A DNA stretch of 64,000 nt from Amycolatopsis albispora (GCF_003312875.1 NZ_CP015163.1:2418001-2482000), one strand, 5' to 3'. Counted from the stretch's first letter, positions 15,349 to 24,131 are shown. The notes: generated by a model from the letters alone, not told the origin. A program made the numbers and translations.

Positions 15349-16098
15349 CTAACCGCCGGTCACCCCGCGGATACCCGCTTTGACCAGCAGGGTGTGCAGC
15401 GTGACCGACAGCGCCGCCAGCTCGCGGACCACCTCGTCGGCCCGCGCCTTCGCGGCCGCGTCGCGCTGCCGGTAGACCGGCGTAACAATTTGCTCCAGGA
15501 GGCCGACCTCCCGGTCCGCGGACGCCCGGAACGCCCTCAGGTGCCGGGGTTCGATGCCGTACTCGGTCATCGCCCGCACCGTTTTCGCCACCAGCACGGC
15601 ATCCGGGTCGTAGAAGCCAGCCGCACCGGGCCGGACCAGGCCGTACTGCTGGAGCTCGGCCAGCGTGGCGGCGTCGATCCCGGACTGCGCGAGCAGTTCC
15701 TCCTGGGTCAGCCGCACCGGGCGCGCCGGGGCGAAGTCCTCCGGCGACGGCAGCCCGCGCTCGCCGCCCGGCCCGCCGAGCGAGACGAGCTTGCGCGGCG
15801 GCCGCGGCGCCGGCCCCGGCAGCTCGGCACCGCGGTCGGCGGCGTCGAGCTGCTCCTTGATCACCTTCAGCGGCAGGTAGTGGTCACGCTGCGCGGACAG
15901 CACGAAGCGCAGCCGCTCCACGTCCGCCGCGGCGAACTGCCGGTAACCGGACGGCGTCCGGCCGGGCTGCACCAGCCCCTCCGACTCGAGGAACCGGATC
16001 TTGGAGATGGTCACATCGGGGAAGTCACCGCGCAGCTGCGCCAGCACCGCCCCGATGCTCAGACCGTCTGGACGGCCCTGCCGCCCGGCAGCCGTCAC
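15349..16098 (-). CDS. ftsR: MerR-type transcriptional regulator FtsR
   Basis: A 249-residue regulator with a MerR-like winged helix at about residues 12-85 (LSIGAVLAQLRGDFPDVTIS, then KIRFLESEGLVQPGRTPSGY), a Pro-rich linker (about 90-125) and a second helical domain (about 125-245). It matches FtsR of corynebacteria and Rv1828 of mycobacteria, regulators linked to cell-division gene ftsZ. The GTG start overlaps the stop of garA (GTGA), so the two are translationally coupled. The order gcvH-garA-ftsR is the normal one. Confidence 0.9.
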   Translation of the reverse strand: MTAAGRQGRPDGLSIGAVLAQLRGDFPDVTISKIRFLESEGLVQPGRTPSGYRQFAAADVERLRFVLSAQRDHYLPLKVIKEQLDAADRGAELPGPAPRPPRKLVSLGGPGGERGLPSPEDFAPARPVRLTQEELLAQSGIDAATLAELQQYGLVRPGAAGFYDPDAVLVAKTVRAMTEYGIEPRHLRAFRASADREVGLLEQIVTPVYRQRDAAAKARADEVVRELAALSVTLHTLLVKAGIRGVTGG

Positions 16099-16559
16099 CG
16101 CGCCCCCTGGCCCCCGTGCCCCGGGCCGGTCAGGAAGACGAGGCGGAACTTGCCGATCTGGACCTCGTCGCCCCCGGCGAGCACGGCCTGGTCGACCGGC
16201 TCACGGTTGACGTAGGTGCCGTTGAGGCTGCCCACGTCGATCACCACGAACTCCCCGCCCTCGCGGCGGAACTCGGCGTGCCGCCGCGAAACCGTGACGT
16301 CGTCGAGGAAGATGTCGCTGTCGGGGTGGCGGCCGGCGCTGGTGGTGTCGCGGTCCAGCAGGAAGCGCGAGCCCGCGTTCGGGCCGCGCTTGACGACCAG
16401 CAGGGCCGAACCGGCCGGCAGTGCGTCGATGCCCGCGACCGGGGGCTCCGGCGCCTGGGCTTCCTGTCCCTCGACCTCGGCGAGGAAGTCGGCCCGGAAG
16501 ACGGAGGTCCGCTCCGGAGACTGCTCCGGGGGAACGCCGGGCCCGTCGTTCGTGCTCAC
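16095..16559 (-). CDS. garA: FHA-domain regulator GarA (OdhI)
   Basis: A 154-residue protein. A short N-terminal tail precedes an FHA domain (about 53-145) with the family's near-invariant blocks GSALLVVKRGPNAGSRFLLD, SAGRHPDSDIFLDDVTVSRR and DVGSLNGTYVNREPVD. GarA/OdhI binds and inhibits 2-oxoglutarate dehydrogenase and modulates glutamate metabolism when its tail is unphosphorylated. The tail motif, ETTS in mycobacteria, reads E16-R17-T18-S19 here. The first Thr, the PknG site in mycobacteria, is Arg; the second, the PknB site, is kept. Coupled to ftsR downstream. Confidence 0.93.
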   Translation of the reverse strand: MSTNDGPGVPPEQSPERTSVFRADFLAEVEGQEAQAPEPPVAGIDALPAGSALLVVKRGPNAGSRFLLDRDTTSAGRHPDSDIFLDDVTVSRRHAEFRREGGEFVVIDVGSLNGTYVNREPVDQAVLAGGDEVQIGKFRLVFLTGPGHGGQGAR

Positions 16560-16679
16560 CTGAGCTCTCCTTACGCACTGAAAGGTTTTCTTCGAAACGT
16601 GTGCAGCCCAACGTACCGTGCCTGATCGATTCGGCCCCTGGTGGGCTCCCCCAACCGGCGGCGCGGGCGGGTGCGGCGC

Positions 16680-17063
16680 TCAGCCGTTGGTCAGGCGCTG
16701 GTAGGCGTCGGCGTCGAGCAGGCTGTCCGGGGTGGCCGAACCGCTCAGCTTGAGCTCGATCAGCCAGCCCTCGCCGTAGGGGTCGCTGTTGATCAGCTCG
16801 GGCGAGTCGGCCACCGCGTCGTTGACCGCGACCACCTCACCGTCCAGCGGGGCGAACAGCTCGGACACGCTCTTGGTGGATTCGACCTCGCCGAAGGTCT
16901 CCCCCGCGGTCACCGTCAGCCCGACCTCGGGCAGGTCCACGAAAACCACGTCGCCGAGCTGGTCCTGGGCGTACTCGGTGATACCGACGCGCACCGACTC
17001 CCCGTCGCGCACGGCCACCCACTCGTGCTCCTCGGTGTAGCGCAGTTCCTCCGGAGTGGACAA
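16680..17063 (-). CDS. gcvH: Glycine cleavage system H protein
   Basis: A 127-residue lipoyl carrier that shuttles the aminomethyl group between the P, T and L proteins of the glycine cleavage system. The lipoylated Lys is K64 in GEVESTKSVSELFAP; the N-terminal EELRYTEEHEWV and the GDVVFVDLPEVG strand are standard. Length is normal. It lies 120 bases upstream of garA on the same strand, as in mycobacteria. The P and T proteins are not in the window, and the glycine riboswitch 3.6 kb away has lost its expected gcvP. Confidence 0.95.
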   Translation of the reverse strand: MSTPEELRYTEEHEWVAVRDGESVRVGITEYAQDQLGDVVFVDLPEVGLTVTAGETFGEVESTKSVSELFAPLDGEVVAVNDAVADSPELINSDPYGEGWLIELKLSGSATPDSLLDADAYQRLTNG

Positions 17064-17111
17064 CGCCGTTCCCCTTTCTCACCACCGGCTTGCGGAGGGC
17101 AAGTCTGTCAT

Positions 17112-17729
17112 TCACACGGCGGCGGTGGCACCCCGGCCCGGCGATATCGCCCGCACGGTCTGGAGCACGTACAGCGCGCCGGACCACAGGTACAGCACCC
17201 CGCCCCAGGTGGTGAACGCGTAGGCGATCGGCCGGGCGACGGCGGCCAGGTCGGAGCCACCCTGGGTGAGCAGGAGGAAGGGGAAGGCGTACATCAGCAC
17301 GAAAGTGGCGCCCTTGCCGATGTAGGTGACCTCGGGCGGGGCGAAGCCGCGGCGCCGCAGCACCAGGATGCAGCAGCCGACCACGAGTTCGCGCAGCACC
17401 AGCGGGGCCACCACCCACCACGGCACGATGTCGCGCAGCAGGAAGGCCACCAGCGTGGCAATGATGTAGAGGCGGTCGGCGGCCGGGTCGAGCAGCTGGC
17501 CGAGCCTGCTGGTCTGGTCGAGCCAGCGGGCCAGCTTGCCGTCGAGCCAGTCGCTGAAGCCGCCGAAGGCCAGCACCGCCAGCGCCCAGCCGTCCTCCTC
17601 GGGCCCCAGCAGCAGCCACAGGAACACCGGCACGCCGGCGAGCCGGAGGATGGACAGCAGGTTCGGCACGGTCAGTGCCTGCCGGGCCAGTGACGGTTCC
17701 GGCCTGGTCGCCGATGGGGGCTCGCTCAC
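17112..17729 (-). CDS. CDP-alcohol phosphatidyltransferase
   Basis: A 205-residue membrane enzyme that joins a CDP-activated lipid to an alcohol. The catalytic signature D-x2-D-G-x2-A-R-x8-G-x3-D-x3-D is complete: D60, D63-G64, A67-R68, G77, D81, D85 (SDWLDGKLARWL, then LGQLLDPAAD). Five to six membrane helices are visible. Mycobacteria have pgsA2 near gcvH, and this gene fits that place, but which phospholipid headgroup it adds is not settled by sequence. It ends 48 bases upstream of gcvH. Confidence 0.88.
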   Translation of the reverse strand: MSEPPSATRPEPSLARQALTVPNLLSILRLAGVPVFLWLLLGPEEDGWALAVLAFGGFSDWLDGKLARWLDQTSRLGQLLDPAADRLYIIATLVAFLLRDIVPWWVVAPLVLRELVVGCCILVLRRRGFAPPEVTYIGKGATFVLMYAFPFLLLTQGGSDLAAVARPIAYAFTTWGGVLYLWSGALYVLQTVRAISPGRGATAAV

Positions 17730-17811
17730 CCGCTCAGCCTAGGCATCGCCCGGCGGACCGGGACGACGGGCTTCGCGAAGCGCACGCGGGTGAGCGTCCG
17801 CCCGGGACGGC

Positions 17812-18042
17812 TCAGCCGGCGCGGCGGTAGCTCCAGCCGCGGCGCTGCAGTTCCGCCCGGGTGAGCACCTGCGGGCGGCCGCGCCGGTCGGTACCGACCC
17901 AGCGCGCGTTGTTCTCCAGTACGTACGGGCGTCCCAGGCTCCACACCACGGTGCAGGGCGCCGTCGGCGGCGTCCGCGTGCCGGTGGTGCTGGACTGGGA
18001 CCTGGTTGTTCCGGGTTCGGCCGGGGATTCCGCGTTTTCCAT
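17812..18042 (-). CDS. Small hypothetical protein
   Basis: A 76-residue protein from ATG 18042 (MENAESPAEP), with GAGAG just upstream; a longer frame to 18129 exists but is less well initiated. The N-terminal third is Ser/Thr/Pro-rich; the C-terminal half is ordered (CTVVWSLGRPYVLENNARWV, then GRPQVLTRAELQRRGW). No signal peptide. Not recognised. Divergent from a putative lipoprotein gene across a 244-base gap. Confidence 0.5.
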   Translation of the reverse strand: MENAESPAEPGTTRSQSSTTGTRTPPTAPCTVVWSLGRPYVLENNARWVGTDRRGRPQVLTRAELQRRGWSYRRAG

Positions 18043-18286
18043 CGCTCTCAATGCTTCTGCTCGGGGGGGACTGTCCGGGTGCACCGCTTCGGGGTTCGCG
18101 GTGCCTCCGACATACCTGTCGGTCGGCAACGGCCGTTCGTTAACGGCTCGCGTGATCTTTCACCCGGTTTTTCAGCTACTGGGACCCGAACTGACCGTGC
18201 GTTACCGTCCACAGAGGACTACTCCGGCCCGCGCGGGCCCGCGCCGGGCGTGTCGGTCCCGGTCCGGCCAGGCCGCCCCGGCGAGA

Positions 18287-18823
18287 ATGACTCGACGCTT
18301 CTCGCGGAAGGGGCCGCTCTTGACCGCCACCACCACCGTACGCCTGGCCTGCGCCGTTGTCGGGCTCGCCGCGCTCGCCGCGCTCGCCGCGTGCTCAGCG
18401 GAGCCGGAGCGGGCGGCCGCACCGGCCGTGCCCAGCGGTGACGCGGTCGTCGCGCCGCCCGCGCCGCCGCCGGTGAGCCTGACCACCCCGGCGGTGCCCA
18501 GCCCGGCGACCACCACCCCGCCGGCACCCGCGCCCGAGCGGAGCGCGCCCGGTGGCGGCTGCGGCACGGTGACCGCCGCCAGCGGATTCACCCTCCAGGT
18601 GCTGGACGCCGCCGAAACCGGGGTGCCGTGTGACGAAGCCCGTTCGGTGGTCGAGCGGTTCCACCGGGCGATCGCGGGCAGGCAGCCGGCCGGCTCGCAG
18701 GAACCGGTCAGCGAAACGGTGGACGGCTGGCTGTGCGTCTCGGGCGCGCCCACCGCGCAGGGCGGCACGACGTGCGGCCGGCAGGACCGGACCGTGCTGG
18801 CCGCCGTCGTACCGCTGGAATGA
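18287..18823 (+). CDS. Putative lipoprotein, Pro-rich
   Basis: Up to 178 residues. A hydrophobic segment ends in a lipobox-like LAALAAC followed by SAEPERAAAP, so the protein is probably lipidated and external. A Pro/Thr-rich linker (about 50-90) leads to a small domain with four Cys residues (GGCGTV, GVPCDEA, GWLCVSG, TTCGRQD) that could form two disulfides. The ATG at 18287 gives a long Arg-rich n-region; a TTG at about 18320 with GAAGGGG upstream would give a more normal signal sequence. Function unknown. Ends 3 bases from the convergent acyl-CoA ligase. Confidence 0.6.
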   Translation: MTRRFSRKGPLLTATTTVRLACAVVGLAALAALAACSAEPERAAAPAVPSGDAVVAPPAPPPVSLTTPAVPSPATTTPPAPAPERSAPGGGCGTVTAASGFTLQVLDAAETGVPCDEARSVVERFHRAIAGRQPAGSQEPVSETVDGWLCVSGAPTAQGGTTCGRQDRTVLAAVVPLE

Positions 18824-18826
18824 GCC

Positions 18827-20542
18827 TCAGGAACCCTTGAGCGTCGGGAAGTCCTCCTCGCGGAACTCCCCCGCCGGGCGGTCGGCCGACTCGTTCTCGC
18901 GGCCGCGCAGCTCGACGCGGCGGATCTTGCCGGAGATCGTCTTGGGCAGCTCGGTGAACTCCAGCCGCCGGATCCGCTTGTACGGCGCCAGGTGCTCGCG
19001 GCAGTGGGCCAGGATAGCCAGCGCGGTGTCCGCGCTCGGCTCGTGCCCGGCGGCCAGCACCACGTACGCCTTGGGCACGGCCAGCCGGATCGGGTCCGGC
19101 GCGGGCACCACCGCCGCCTCGGCCACCGCCGGGTGCTCGATCAGCACGCTCTCCAGCTCGAACGGCGAGATCCGGTAGTCCGACGCCTTGAACACGTCGT
19201 CGGTGCGGCCGACGTAGGTGAGGTAGCCGTCCTCGTCGATCGAACCGACGTCCCCGGTGTGGTAGTAGCCGTTCGCGAAGGCGGTGGTGGTGCGCTCGGC
19301 GTCGTCGGCGTACCCGGTCATCAGCCCGACCGGCCGTTTCGCCAGGTCCAGGCAGATCTCGCCCTCGGTGGCGCGCTCGCCGGTGACCGGGTCGACCAGC
19401 GCCACCGTGAACCCCGGCAGCGGGCGGCCCATCGAGCCCGGCCGGACCTCCTGGCCGGGCGTGTTCGCGATCTGCACGCTGCTCTCGGTCTGGCCGAAGC
19501 CGTCGCGGATGGTCACCCCCCACGAGGCGCGGACCTGCTCGATCACCTCGGGATTGAGCGGCTCGCCCGCCCCGACCACCTTGCGCGGCGGGGTTTTCAG
19601 CGCGCCGAGATCGGCCTGGATGAGCATGCGCCACACCGTCGGCGGCGCGCAGAAGCTGGTGATGCCGCAGCGGTCCATCTGCGCCATCAGCGCGGCGGCG
19701 TCGAAGCGCGTGTAGTTGTACAGGAACACCGTCGCCTCGGCGTTCCACGGCGCGAACACGTTGCTCCAGGCGTGTTTCGCCCAGCCGGGTGAGGAGATGT
19801 TCAGGTGGACGTCGCCCGGCTCCAGCCCGATCCAGTACATAGTGGACAGATGGCCCACCGGGTAGGAGACGTGGGTGTGCCGCACCAGCTTCGGCTGCGC
19901 GGTGGTGCCGGAGGTGAAGTAGAGCAGCAGCTCGTCGTCCGCCAGGGTGACCCCGTCCGGGGTGAACTCGCCCGCTTCGGCATACGCGGAGGCGAATTCG
20001 TGCCAGCCCTCGGCGGCCGCGCCGACGGCGATCCGCGTGTACTCCCCCGGCACGCCGTCGAACTTCGCCACGTCGGCGGAACGGACCACCACGTGCTTCG
20101 CGCCACCGCGGTCCACGCGGTCACGCAGGTCGGCCGGCCCGAGCAGGGTGGACGCCGGGATGATCACCGCGCCCAGCTTGATCGCGGCGAGAATGGTTTC
20201 CCACAGCTCACCCTGGTTGCCCAGCATCAGGATCAGCCGGTCCCCGCGGCGCACGCCGAGCCCGCGCAGCCAGTTCGCCACCTGGTCCGACCGGCGCGCC
20301 ATCTCCGGGAAGGTCCAGCGGTTCTCCGAGCCGTCCTCTTCCACGATCCAGAGCGCGTACCGCTGCGCGTTGGCCGGGTCGCGGGCGATCTGGTCGAACC
20401 AGTCCAGCGCCCAGTTGAACTCGCCGAACTCCGGCCAGGCGAACCCGGCGTTCGCCGCCGCGTAGTCCTCCCGGTGCGCGAGCAGGAAGTCGCGCGCCTC
20501 CCGGAACCGCTGGGAAGCCTCGTTGCTCACCTTGGTCACCAT
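18827..20542 (-). CDS. AMP-forming acyl-CoA synthetase
   Basis: A 571-residue ANL-family ligase that activates a carboxylic acid as acyl-AMP and then forms the CoA thioester. The P-loop motif YFTSGTTAQPK is at about 208-218, followed by the adenylate-binding GFGQTESS, the YHTGDVGSIDEDGYLTYVGR hinge region, and the C-terminal catalytic Lys in LPKTISGKIRR. The overall pattern is that of acetyl/medium-chain or aryl acyl-CoA synthetases; the acid is not predictable. The upstream crotonase gene is 41 bases away on the same strand, and four 12-base tandem repeats fill the gap. Confidence 0.88.
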   Translation of the reverse strand: MVTKVSNEASQRFREARDFLLAHREDYAAANAGFAWPEFGEFNWALDWFDQIARDPANAQRYALWIVEEDGSENRWTFPEMARRSDQVANWLRGLGVRRGDRLILMLGNQGELWETILAAIKLGAVIIPASTLLGPADLRDRVDRGGAKHVVVRSADVAKFDGVPGEYTRIAVGAAAEGWHEFASAYAEAGEFTPDGVTLADDELLLYFTSGTTAQPKLVRHTHVSYPVGHLSTMYWIGLEPGDVHLNISSPGWAKHAWSNVFAPWNAEATVFLYNYTRFDAAALMAQMDRCGITSFCAPPTVWRMLIQADLGALKTPPRKVVGAGEPLNPEVIEQVRASWGVTIRDGFGQTESSVQIANTPGQEVRPGSMGRPLPGFTVALVDPVTGERATEGEICLDLAKRPVGLMTGYADDAERTTTAFANGYYHTGDVGSIDEDGYLTYVGRTDDVFKASDYRISPFELESVLIEHPAVAEAAVVPAPDPIRLAVPKAYVVLAAGHEPSADTALAILAHCREHLAPYKRIRRLEFTELPKTISGKIRRVELRGRENESADRPAGEFREEDFPTLKGS

Positions 20543-20588
20543 CCGCCCTTCTCGTTGCCCTAATCGCCGCCCTGTTCGCCGCCCTATT
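20543..20588 (-). repeat. 12-base tandem repeat before acyl-CoA synthetase
   Basis: On the minus strand four units of about 12 bases, AATAGGGCGGCG, AACAGGGCGGCG, ATTAGGGCAACG and a partial AGAAGGGCGG, run from the crotonase stop codon (TAG inside the first unit) up to the ATG of the ligase. Each unit carries an AGGG that resembles a ribosome-binding core, and the last one serves the start codon. Confidence 0.7.
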
Positions 20589-21438
20589 CGCCGCGGAACT
20601 GCGGTGCGCGCCGCTCGAGGAACGCCTGCGCCGCCTCGGCCAGGTCCTTGCTCGGCAGGAACGCGGCGTTCCAGGCGGACACGTACCGCAGGCCGTCGGC
20701 GACCTGCCGCTCGGTGTTCACCGACAGCACGTCCTTCGTACCCTGCACCACCAGCGGCGGGTTCGCCGCGATTTCGGCGGCGAGTTCGCGGGCGGCGGCG
20801 AGCACCGCGTCCTGGTCCGGGTACACGTCGTTGACCAGGCCGATCCGCTCGGCCCGTGCGGCGTCGATGTCCTTGCCGGTCAGCGCCAGCTCACGGACGT
20901 GGCCCTCGCCGACGATGGTGGCCAGGCGCTGCAGGCTGCCGAGGTCGGCCACGATGGCCACCTTGACCTCGCGCACGCTGAACTTGGCTTCGGCGCTGGC
21001 CAGGCGGACGTCGGCGGCGCTGATCACGTCCACGCCGCCGCCGATGCACCAGCCGGACACCGCGGCCACCACCGGCTTGCGGCAGCGGGCCACCGAGGTG
21101 ACCGCGTCCTGCAGCACGCGGATCTCGTCGAGGAAGGCGGTACGGGGCTTGGCGAGTGCGTCCCCGGCCAGCAGCGGCGCCCAGTTCGGCATCATCGCGG
21201 GCAGGTCGAGCCCGTAGGAGAAGTGCTTGCCGCTGCCGGTCAGCACCACCGCCCTGACCTCGGGGTCGGCGTCCAGCGCCCGGAAGACCAGTGGCAGCTC
21301 GCGCCAGAAGTCGGGGCCCATCGCGTTGCCCTTGCCCGGTCCCAGCAGGGTCACCTCGGCCACGTGGCCGTCGCGGTCCACCTTGAGCGAGACGAGATCG
21401 GGCAGCGCATCGGCGTTCACAGTCATGGCGGTCATCAT
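20584..21438 (-). CDS. Crotonase, dienoyl-CoA isomerase-like
   Basis: A 284-residue crotonase-fold enzyme. The oxyanion-hole segments are SGSGKHFSYGLDL-like (TGSGKHFSYGLDLPAM) and SGWCIGGGVDVISAADVRLA. The catalytic segment FSVREVKVAIVADLGSLQRL keeps both acidic residues of delta3,5-delta2,4-dienoyl-CoA isomerases (E157 and D165, the same 8-residue spacing as Glu196/Asp204 in the rat enzyme). The C-terminal VVQGTKDVLSVN and YVSAWNAAFL also match that subgroup rather than plain enoyl-CoA hydratase. Likely co-transcribed with the acyl-CoA synthetase, so it may act on unsaturated acyl-CoAs formed by it. Confidence 0.82.
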   Translation of the reverse strand: MMTAMTVNADALPDLVSLKVDRDGHVAEVTLLGPGKGNAMGPDFWRELPLVFRALDADPEVRAVVLTGSGKHFSYGLDLPAMMPNWAPLLAGDALAKPRTAFLDEIRVLQDAVTSVARCRKPVVAAVSGWCIGGGVDVISAADVRLASAEAKFSVREVKVAIVADLGSLQRLATIVGEGHVRELALTGKDIDAARAERIGLVNDVYPDQDAVLAAARELAAEIAANPPLVVQGTKDVLSVNTERQVADGLRYVSAWNAAFLPSKDLAEAAQAFLERRAPQFRGE

Positions 21439-21567
21439 TACTCATCAGTACGGGCGGGGGCCAGCGACCGGCCGGTGACTGGTTGGCGGGATGCCAACCC
21501 AGCCCGGGAGATGGTTTGCTGGGCAGGTGCGGGCCTGTGCTGGTCTCGGCGGAGGGATGGTGACTCG

Positions 21568-22437
21568 ATGAGCGTGAACAGCGCGGCGGTGGTACTGGAG
21601 CAGCCCGGCGAGCCCCGGCGGAGCACCCGGCCGATCGAGCTGGCCGGTTCGTTCGTGCACGAGGGGCACCGGCTCGCCTACACCGAGTACGGCGACGGCG
21701 ACCGGGTGGTGGTGCTCACCCACGGCATCATGTTCACCCGGCGGATGCACGCGCCGCTGGCCAGGCGGCTGGCCGCCGAGGGCTACCGGGTGGTCACGCT
21801 CGACCTGCTCGGGCACGGGGAATCGGCGCGGCCCACCGAGTCCTGGCTGTACTCGATGCCCGCCTTCGCCGAGCAGACCGTGGCGCTGCTCGACCACCTC
21901 GATGTGGACCGCGCGGTGATCGGCGGCACGTCGCTCGGCGCCAACGTCTCGCTCGAGGTGGCGGTGTCCGCGCCCGAGCGCATGCACTCGCTGATCGCCG
22001 AGATGCCGGTGCTGGACAACGCGATCGTGGCCGGGCTGCTCACCTTCGCGCCCCTGCTGTTCGCGGCCAGGTTCGTGCCGGTGACCGTGCGCGGGGTGGC
22101 CGCGGTGGCCGGGCTGGTGCCGCACGGCAACCAGTGGGTGGACGTGGTCACCGACACGCTCGACCAGGAACCGGCCGGCATGGCGGCGCTGCTGCACGGC
22201 GTGCTGTTCGGCCGGATCGCGCCGCCGAAGTCGGTGCGCCGCAAGATCAAGGTGCCCGCGCTGGTGATCGGGCACCAGCGGGACCCGATCCACCCCTTCG
22301 GCGACGCCGACACCCTGGCCGTCGACCTGCCGGACGCGCAGTTCATCCAGGCCCGCAGCCCGATCGAGTTCCGGCTCGACCCGGGCAGGCTCACCGGCGC
22401 GGTGCTGGACTTCCTGGACGCCTCATTCGCGCGGTGA
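21568..22437 (+). CDS. Alpha/beta hydrolase
   Basis: A 289-residue alpha/beta hydrolase fold protein. Visible are the oxyanion segment VLTHGIMFTRR, the nucleophile elbow GGTSLGAN (Ser nucleophile) and an Asp in HQRDPIHPFGD; the catalytic His is less clear, with SPIEFRLDPGRL where the His loop is expected. No signal peptide. The substrate is unknown. Start ATG 21568 follows GGAGGG at about 12 bases. It is divergent from the crotonase gene and converges on the siroheme synthase gene with a 21-base gap. Confidence 0.78.
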   Translation: MSVNSAAVVLEQPGEPRRSTRPIELAGSFVHEGHRLAYTEYGDGDRVVVLTHGIMFTRRMHAPLARRLAAEGYRVVTLDLLGHGESARPTESWLYSMPAFAEQTVALLDHLDVDRAVIGGTSLGANVSLEVAVSAPERMHSLIAEMPVLDNAIVAGLLTFAPLLFAARFVPVTVRGVAAVAGLVPHGNQWVDVVTDTLDQEPAGMAALLHGVLFGRIAPPKSVRRKIKVPALVIGHQRDPIHPFGDADTLAVDLPDAQFIQARSPIEFRLDPGRLTGAVLDFLDASFAR

Positions 22438-22458
22438 TCCCCCGGCGGCGGGCCGGGG

Positions 22459-23682
22459 TCAGCCGAGTCCGGCGACCGGCCCGATCACGATGATCGCGGG
22501 CGGGCGCACCCCGGCCTCGGCCGCCACCCCGGCCACGCTGTCCAAAGTGGACCGCAGCACGCGCTGGGTGCGCATGGTGCCGTCCTCGATGATCGCCACC
22601 GGGGTGTCGCCGGGACGGCCGCCGTCGAGCAGGGCACCGGCGAACTTGGCCAGCCGCTCGACGCCCATCATCAGCACGATCGTGCCCCGCAGGCGGGCCA
22701 GCGCGGACCAGTCGGTCAGCGACTGCGGGTGTCCCGGCGGCACGTGCCCGGAGACCACCACCACCTCGTGCGTGACCCCGCGGTGCGTCACCGGCACCCC
22801 GGCCACCGCGGGCACGGCGAAGGCGCTGGTGATGCCGGGGACCACGGTCACCGGGATGCCCGCGTCGGCGCAGGCCAGCACCTCCTCGAAACCGCGGCCG
22901 AACACGTACGGGTCACCGCCTTTGAGGCGGACCACGAACTTGCCTGCCTTGGCCTGCTCGATCAGCGTGGAGTTGATCACGTCCTGGCTGGCCGCGCGGC
23001 CGTACGGGATCTTCGCCGCGTCGATCACCTCGACCTCGGGCGCCAGCTCGTCGAGCAGTTCACGCGGGCCGAGCCGGTCGACCACCACCACGTCGGCACG
23101 CGCGAGCAGGCGACGGCCGCGCACGGTGATCAGCTCCGGGTCGCCGGGGCCGCCGCCGACCAGCGCCACCCCGGGCAGTTCTTCCCCCGCGGTGCGGTAC
23201 TCGGCGGCCACCGTGCCCGCCCGCAGGCCGTCCAGGATGGAGTCACGCACCGCGGCCGAGCGCAGCGGCTCACCGCCGGAGAGCACCCCGACCAGCACTC
23301 CCCCGTGCCGGCCCGACGCCGGGGTGACCGCGCTGCCCTCGGCACCGGCGTCGGCGCGGACGCAGAAGACCCGCGCGCGCTCGGCCTCCGCGCACACCGC
23401 GGCGTTGACCTCGGGGCTGTCCGTGCAGGCCAGCGCGTACCAGGCGTCGGTGAGGTCGCCGTCGGCGTAGGCGCGCCGGTGCCAGCGCAGCTCGCCGGTC
23501 TCGGCCATGGCCTCGACCGACGGGGTCACGTGCGGGGCGATCACCTCGACCGCGGCACCGGCGCCGACCAGCCGCGGCAGCCGCCGCTGGGCGACCATGC
23601 CGCCGCCGACCATCACCACGCGCTTGCCGGAGAGGTCGAGGCCGGACAGGTAGTGGGGGTCTTCTGGCATGCGTAGAAGCAT
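22459..23682 (-). CDS. Siroheme synthase / uroporphyrinogen-III C-methyltransferase
   Basis: A 407-residue fusion resembling CysG. The N-terminal NAD-binding domain (GKRVVMVGGGMVAQRRLPRL) would carry dehydrogenase and ferrochelatase functions. The C-terminal SUMT domain (about 165-400) has VALVGGGPGDPELITVRGRR, YGRAASQDVINSTL, VRLKGGDPYVFGRGFEE and VVPGITSA, and methylates uroporphyrinogen III at C2 and C7 using SAM. Siroheme serves sulfite and nitrite reductases; the precorrin-2 produced can also feed cobalamin. An in-frame ATG at 23670 is an alternative start; neither has a clear ribosome-binding site. Confidence 0.9.
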   Translation of the reverse strand: MLLRMPEDPHYLSGLDLSGKRVVMVGGGMVAQRRLPRLVGAGAAVEVIAPHVTPSVEAMAETGELRWHRRAYADGDLTDAWYALACTDSPEVNAAVCAEAERARVFCVRADAGAEGSAVTPASGRHGGVLVGVLSGGEPLRSAAVRDSILDGLRAGTVAAEYRTAGEELPGVALVGGGPGDPELITVRGRRLLARADVVVVDRLGPRELLDELAPEVEVIDAAKIPYGRAASQDVINSTLIEQAKAGKFVVRLKGGDPYVFGRGFEEVLACADAGIPVTVVPGITSAFAVPAVAGVPVTHRGVTHEVVVVSGHVPPGHPQSLTDWSALARLRGTIVLMMGVERLAKFAGALLDGGRPGDTPVAIIEDGTMRTQRVLRSTLDSVAGVAAEAGVRPPAIIVIGPVAGLG

Positions 23683-23707
23683 GCCTGGCCGCGTGCGCGG
23701 CGGCGCG

Positions 23708-24118
23708 TCAGGGCCGCAGGAGTGTGAGCATTTCGTCGTTGCCGAACAGGCGCGCGGTCTCCAGCGCGGACGGCTGACCGGCCGCCGGATCGGCCCCGCC
23801 GGCGAGCAGCGCCTTGACCACCTCGGGCTCGGCCTTGAACACCGCGCCCGCCAGCGGCGTCTGGCCGCGGTCGTTGGCCCGGTTGGGGTCGGCGCCGCGC
23901 TCGAGCAGCGCGGTGACGGTGTCGGCGTGGCCGTGGTAGGCGGCGAGCATGACCAGCGTGTCCCCGCGGTCGTTGGTCAGGTTCGCCTGGATGCCGGCGT
24001 CCACATAGGCCGCCAGTTCCTCGGTGCGGCCCGCCCTGGCGAAGCCGAACACCTTGGCCCACAGTTCGAGCAGTTCGGGATCAGGATCGGGCTCGGTCTC
24101 GGGCTTGGGGTCGGTCAT
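23708..24118 (-). CDS. Ankyrin-repeat protein
   Basis: A 136-residue protein from ATG 24118 (MTDPKPETE). An acidic N-terminus is followed by about three ankyrin repeats: YVDAGIQANLTNDRGDTLVM, then AAYHGHADTVTALLERGADP and NRANDRGQTPLAGAVFKA, then LLAGGADPAAGQPSALETAR. Such proteins mediate protein-protein contacts. It starts 13 bases after the methyltransferase stop, so it may be the last gene of the zinc-starvation operon. Confidence 0.8.
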   Translation of the reverse strand: MTDPKPETEPDPDPELLELWAKVFGFARAGRTEELAAYVDAGIQANLTNDRGDTLVMLAAYHGHADTVTALLERGADPNRANDRGQTPLAGAVFKAEPEVVKALLAGGADPAAGQPSALETARLFGNDEMLTLLRP

Positions 24119-24131
24119 GGCCCCCAGCATC

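Noticed and set aside
22459..23682. Cobalamin-specific CobA rather than siroheme synthase
   Set aside because: The N-terminal NAD-binding dehydrogenase-like domain is present, which favours a CysG-type protein; use in cobalamin synthesis cannot be excluded.
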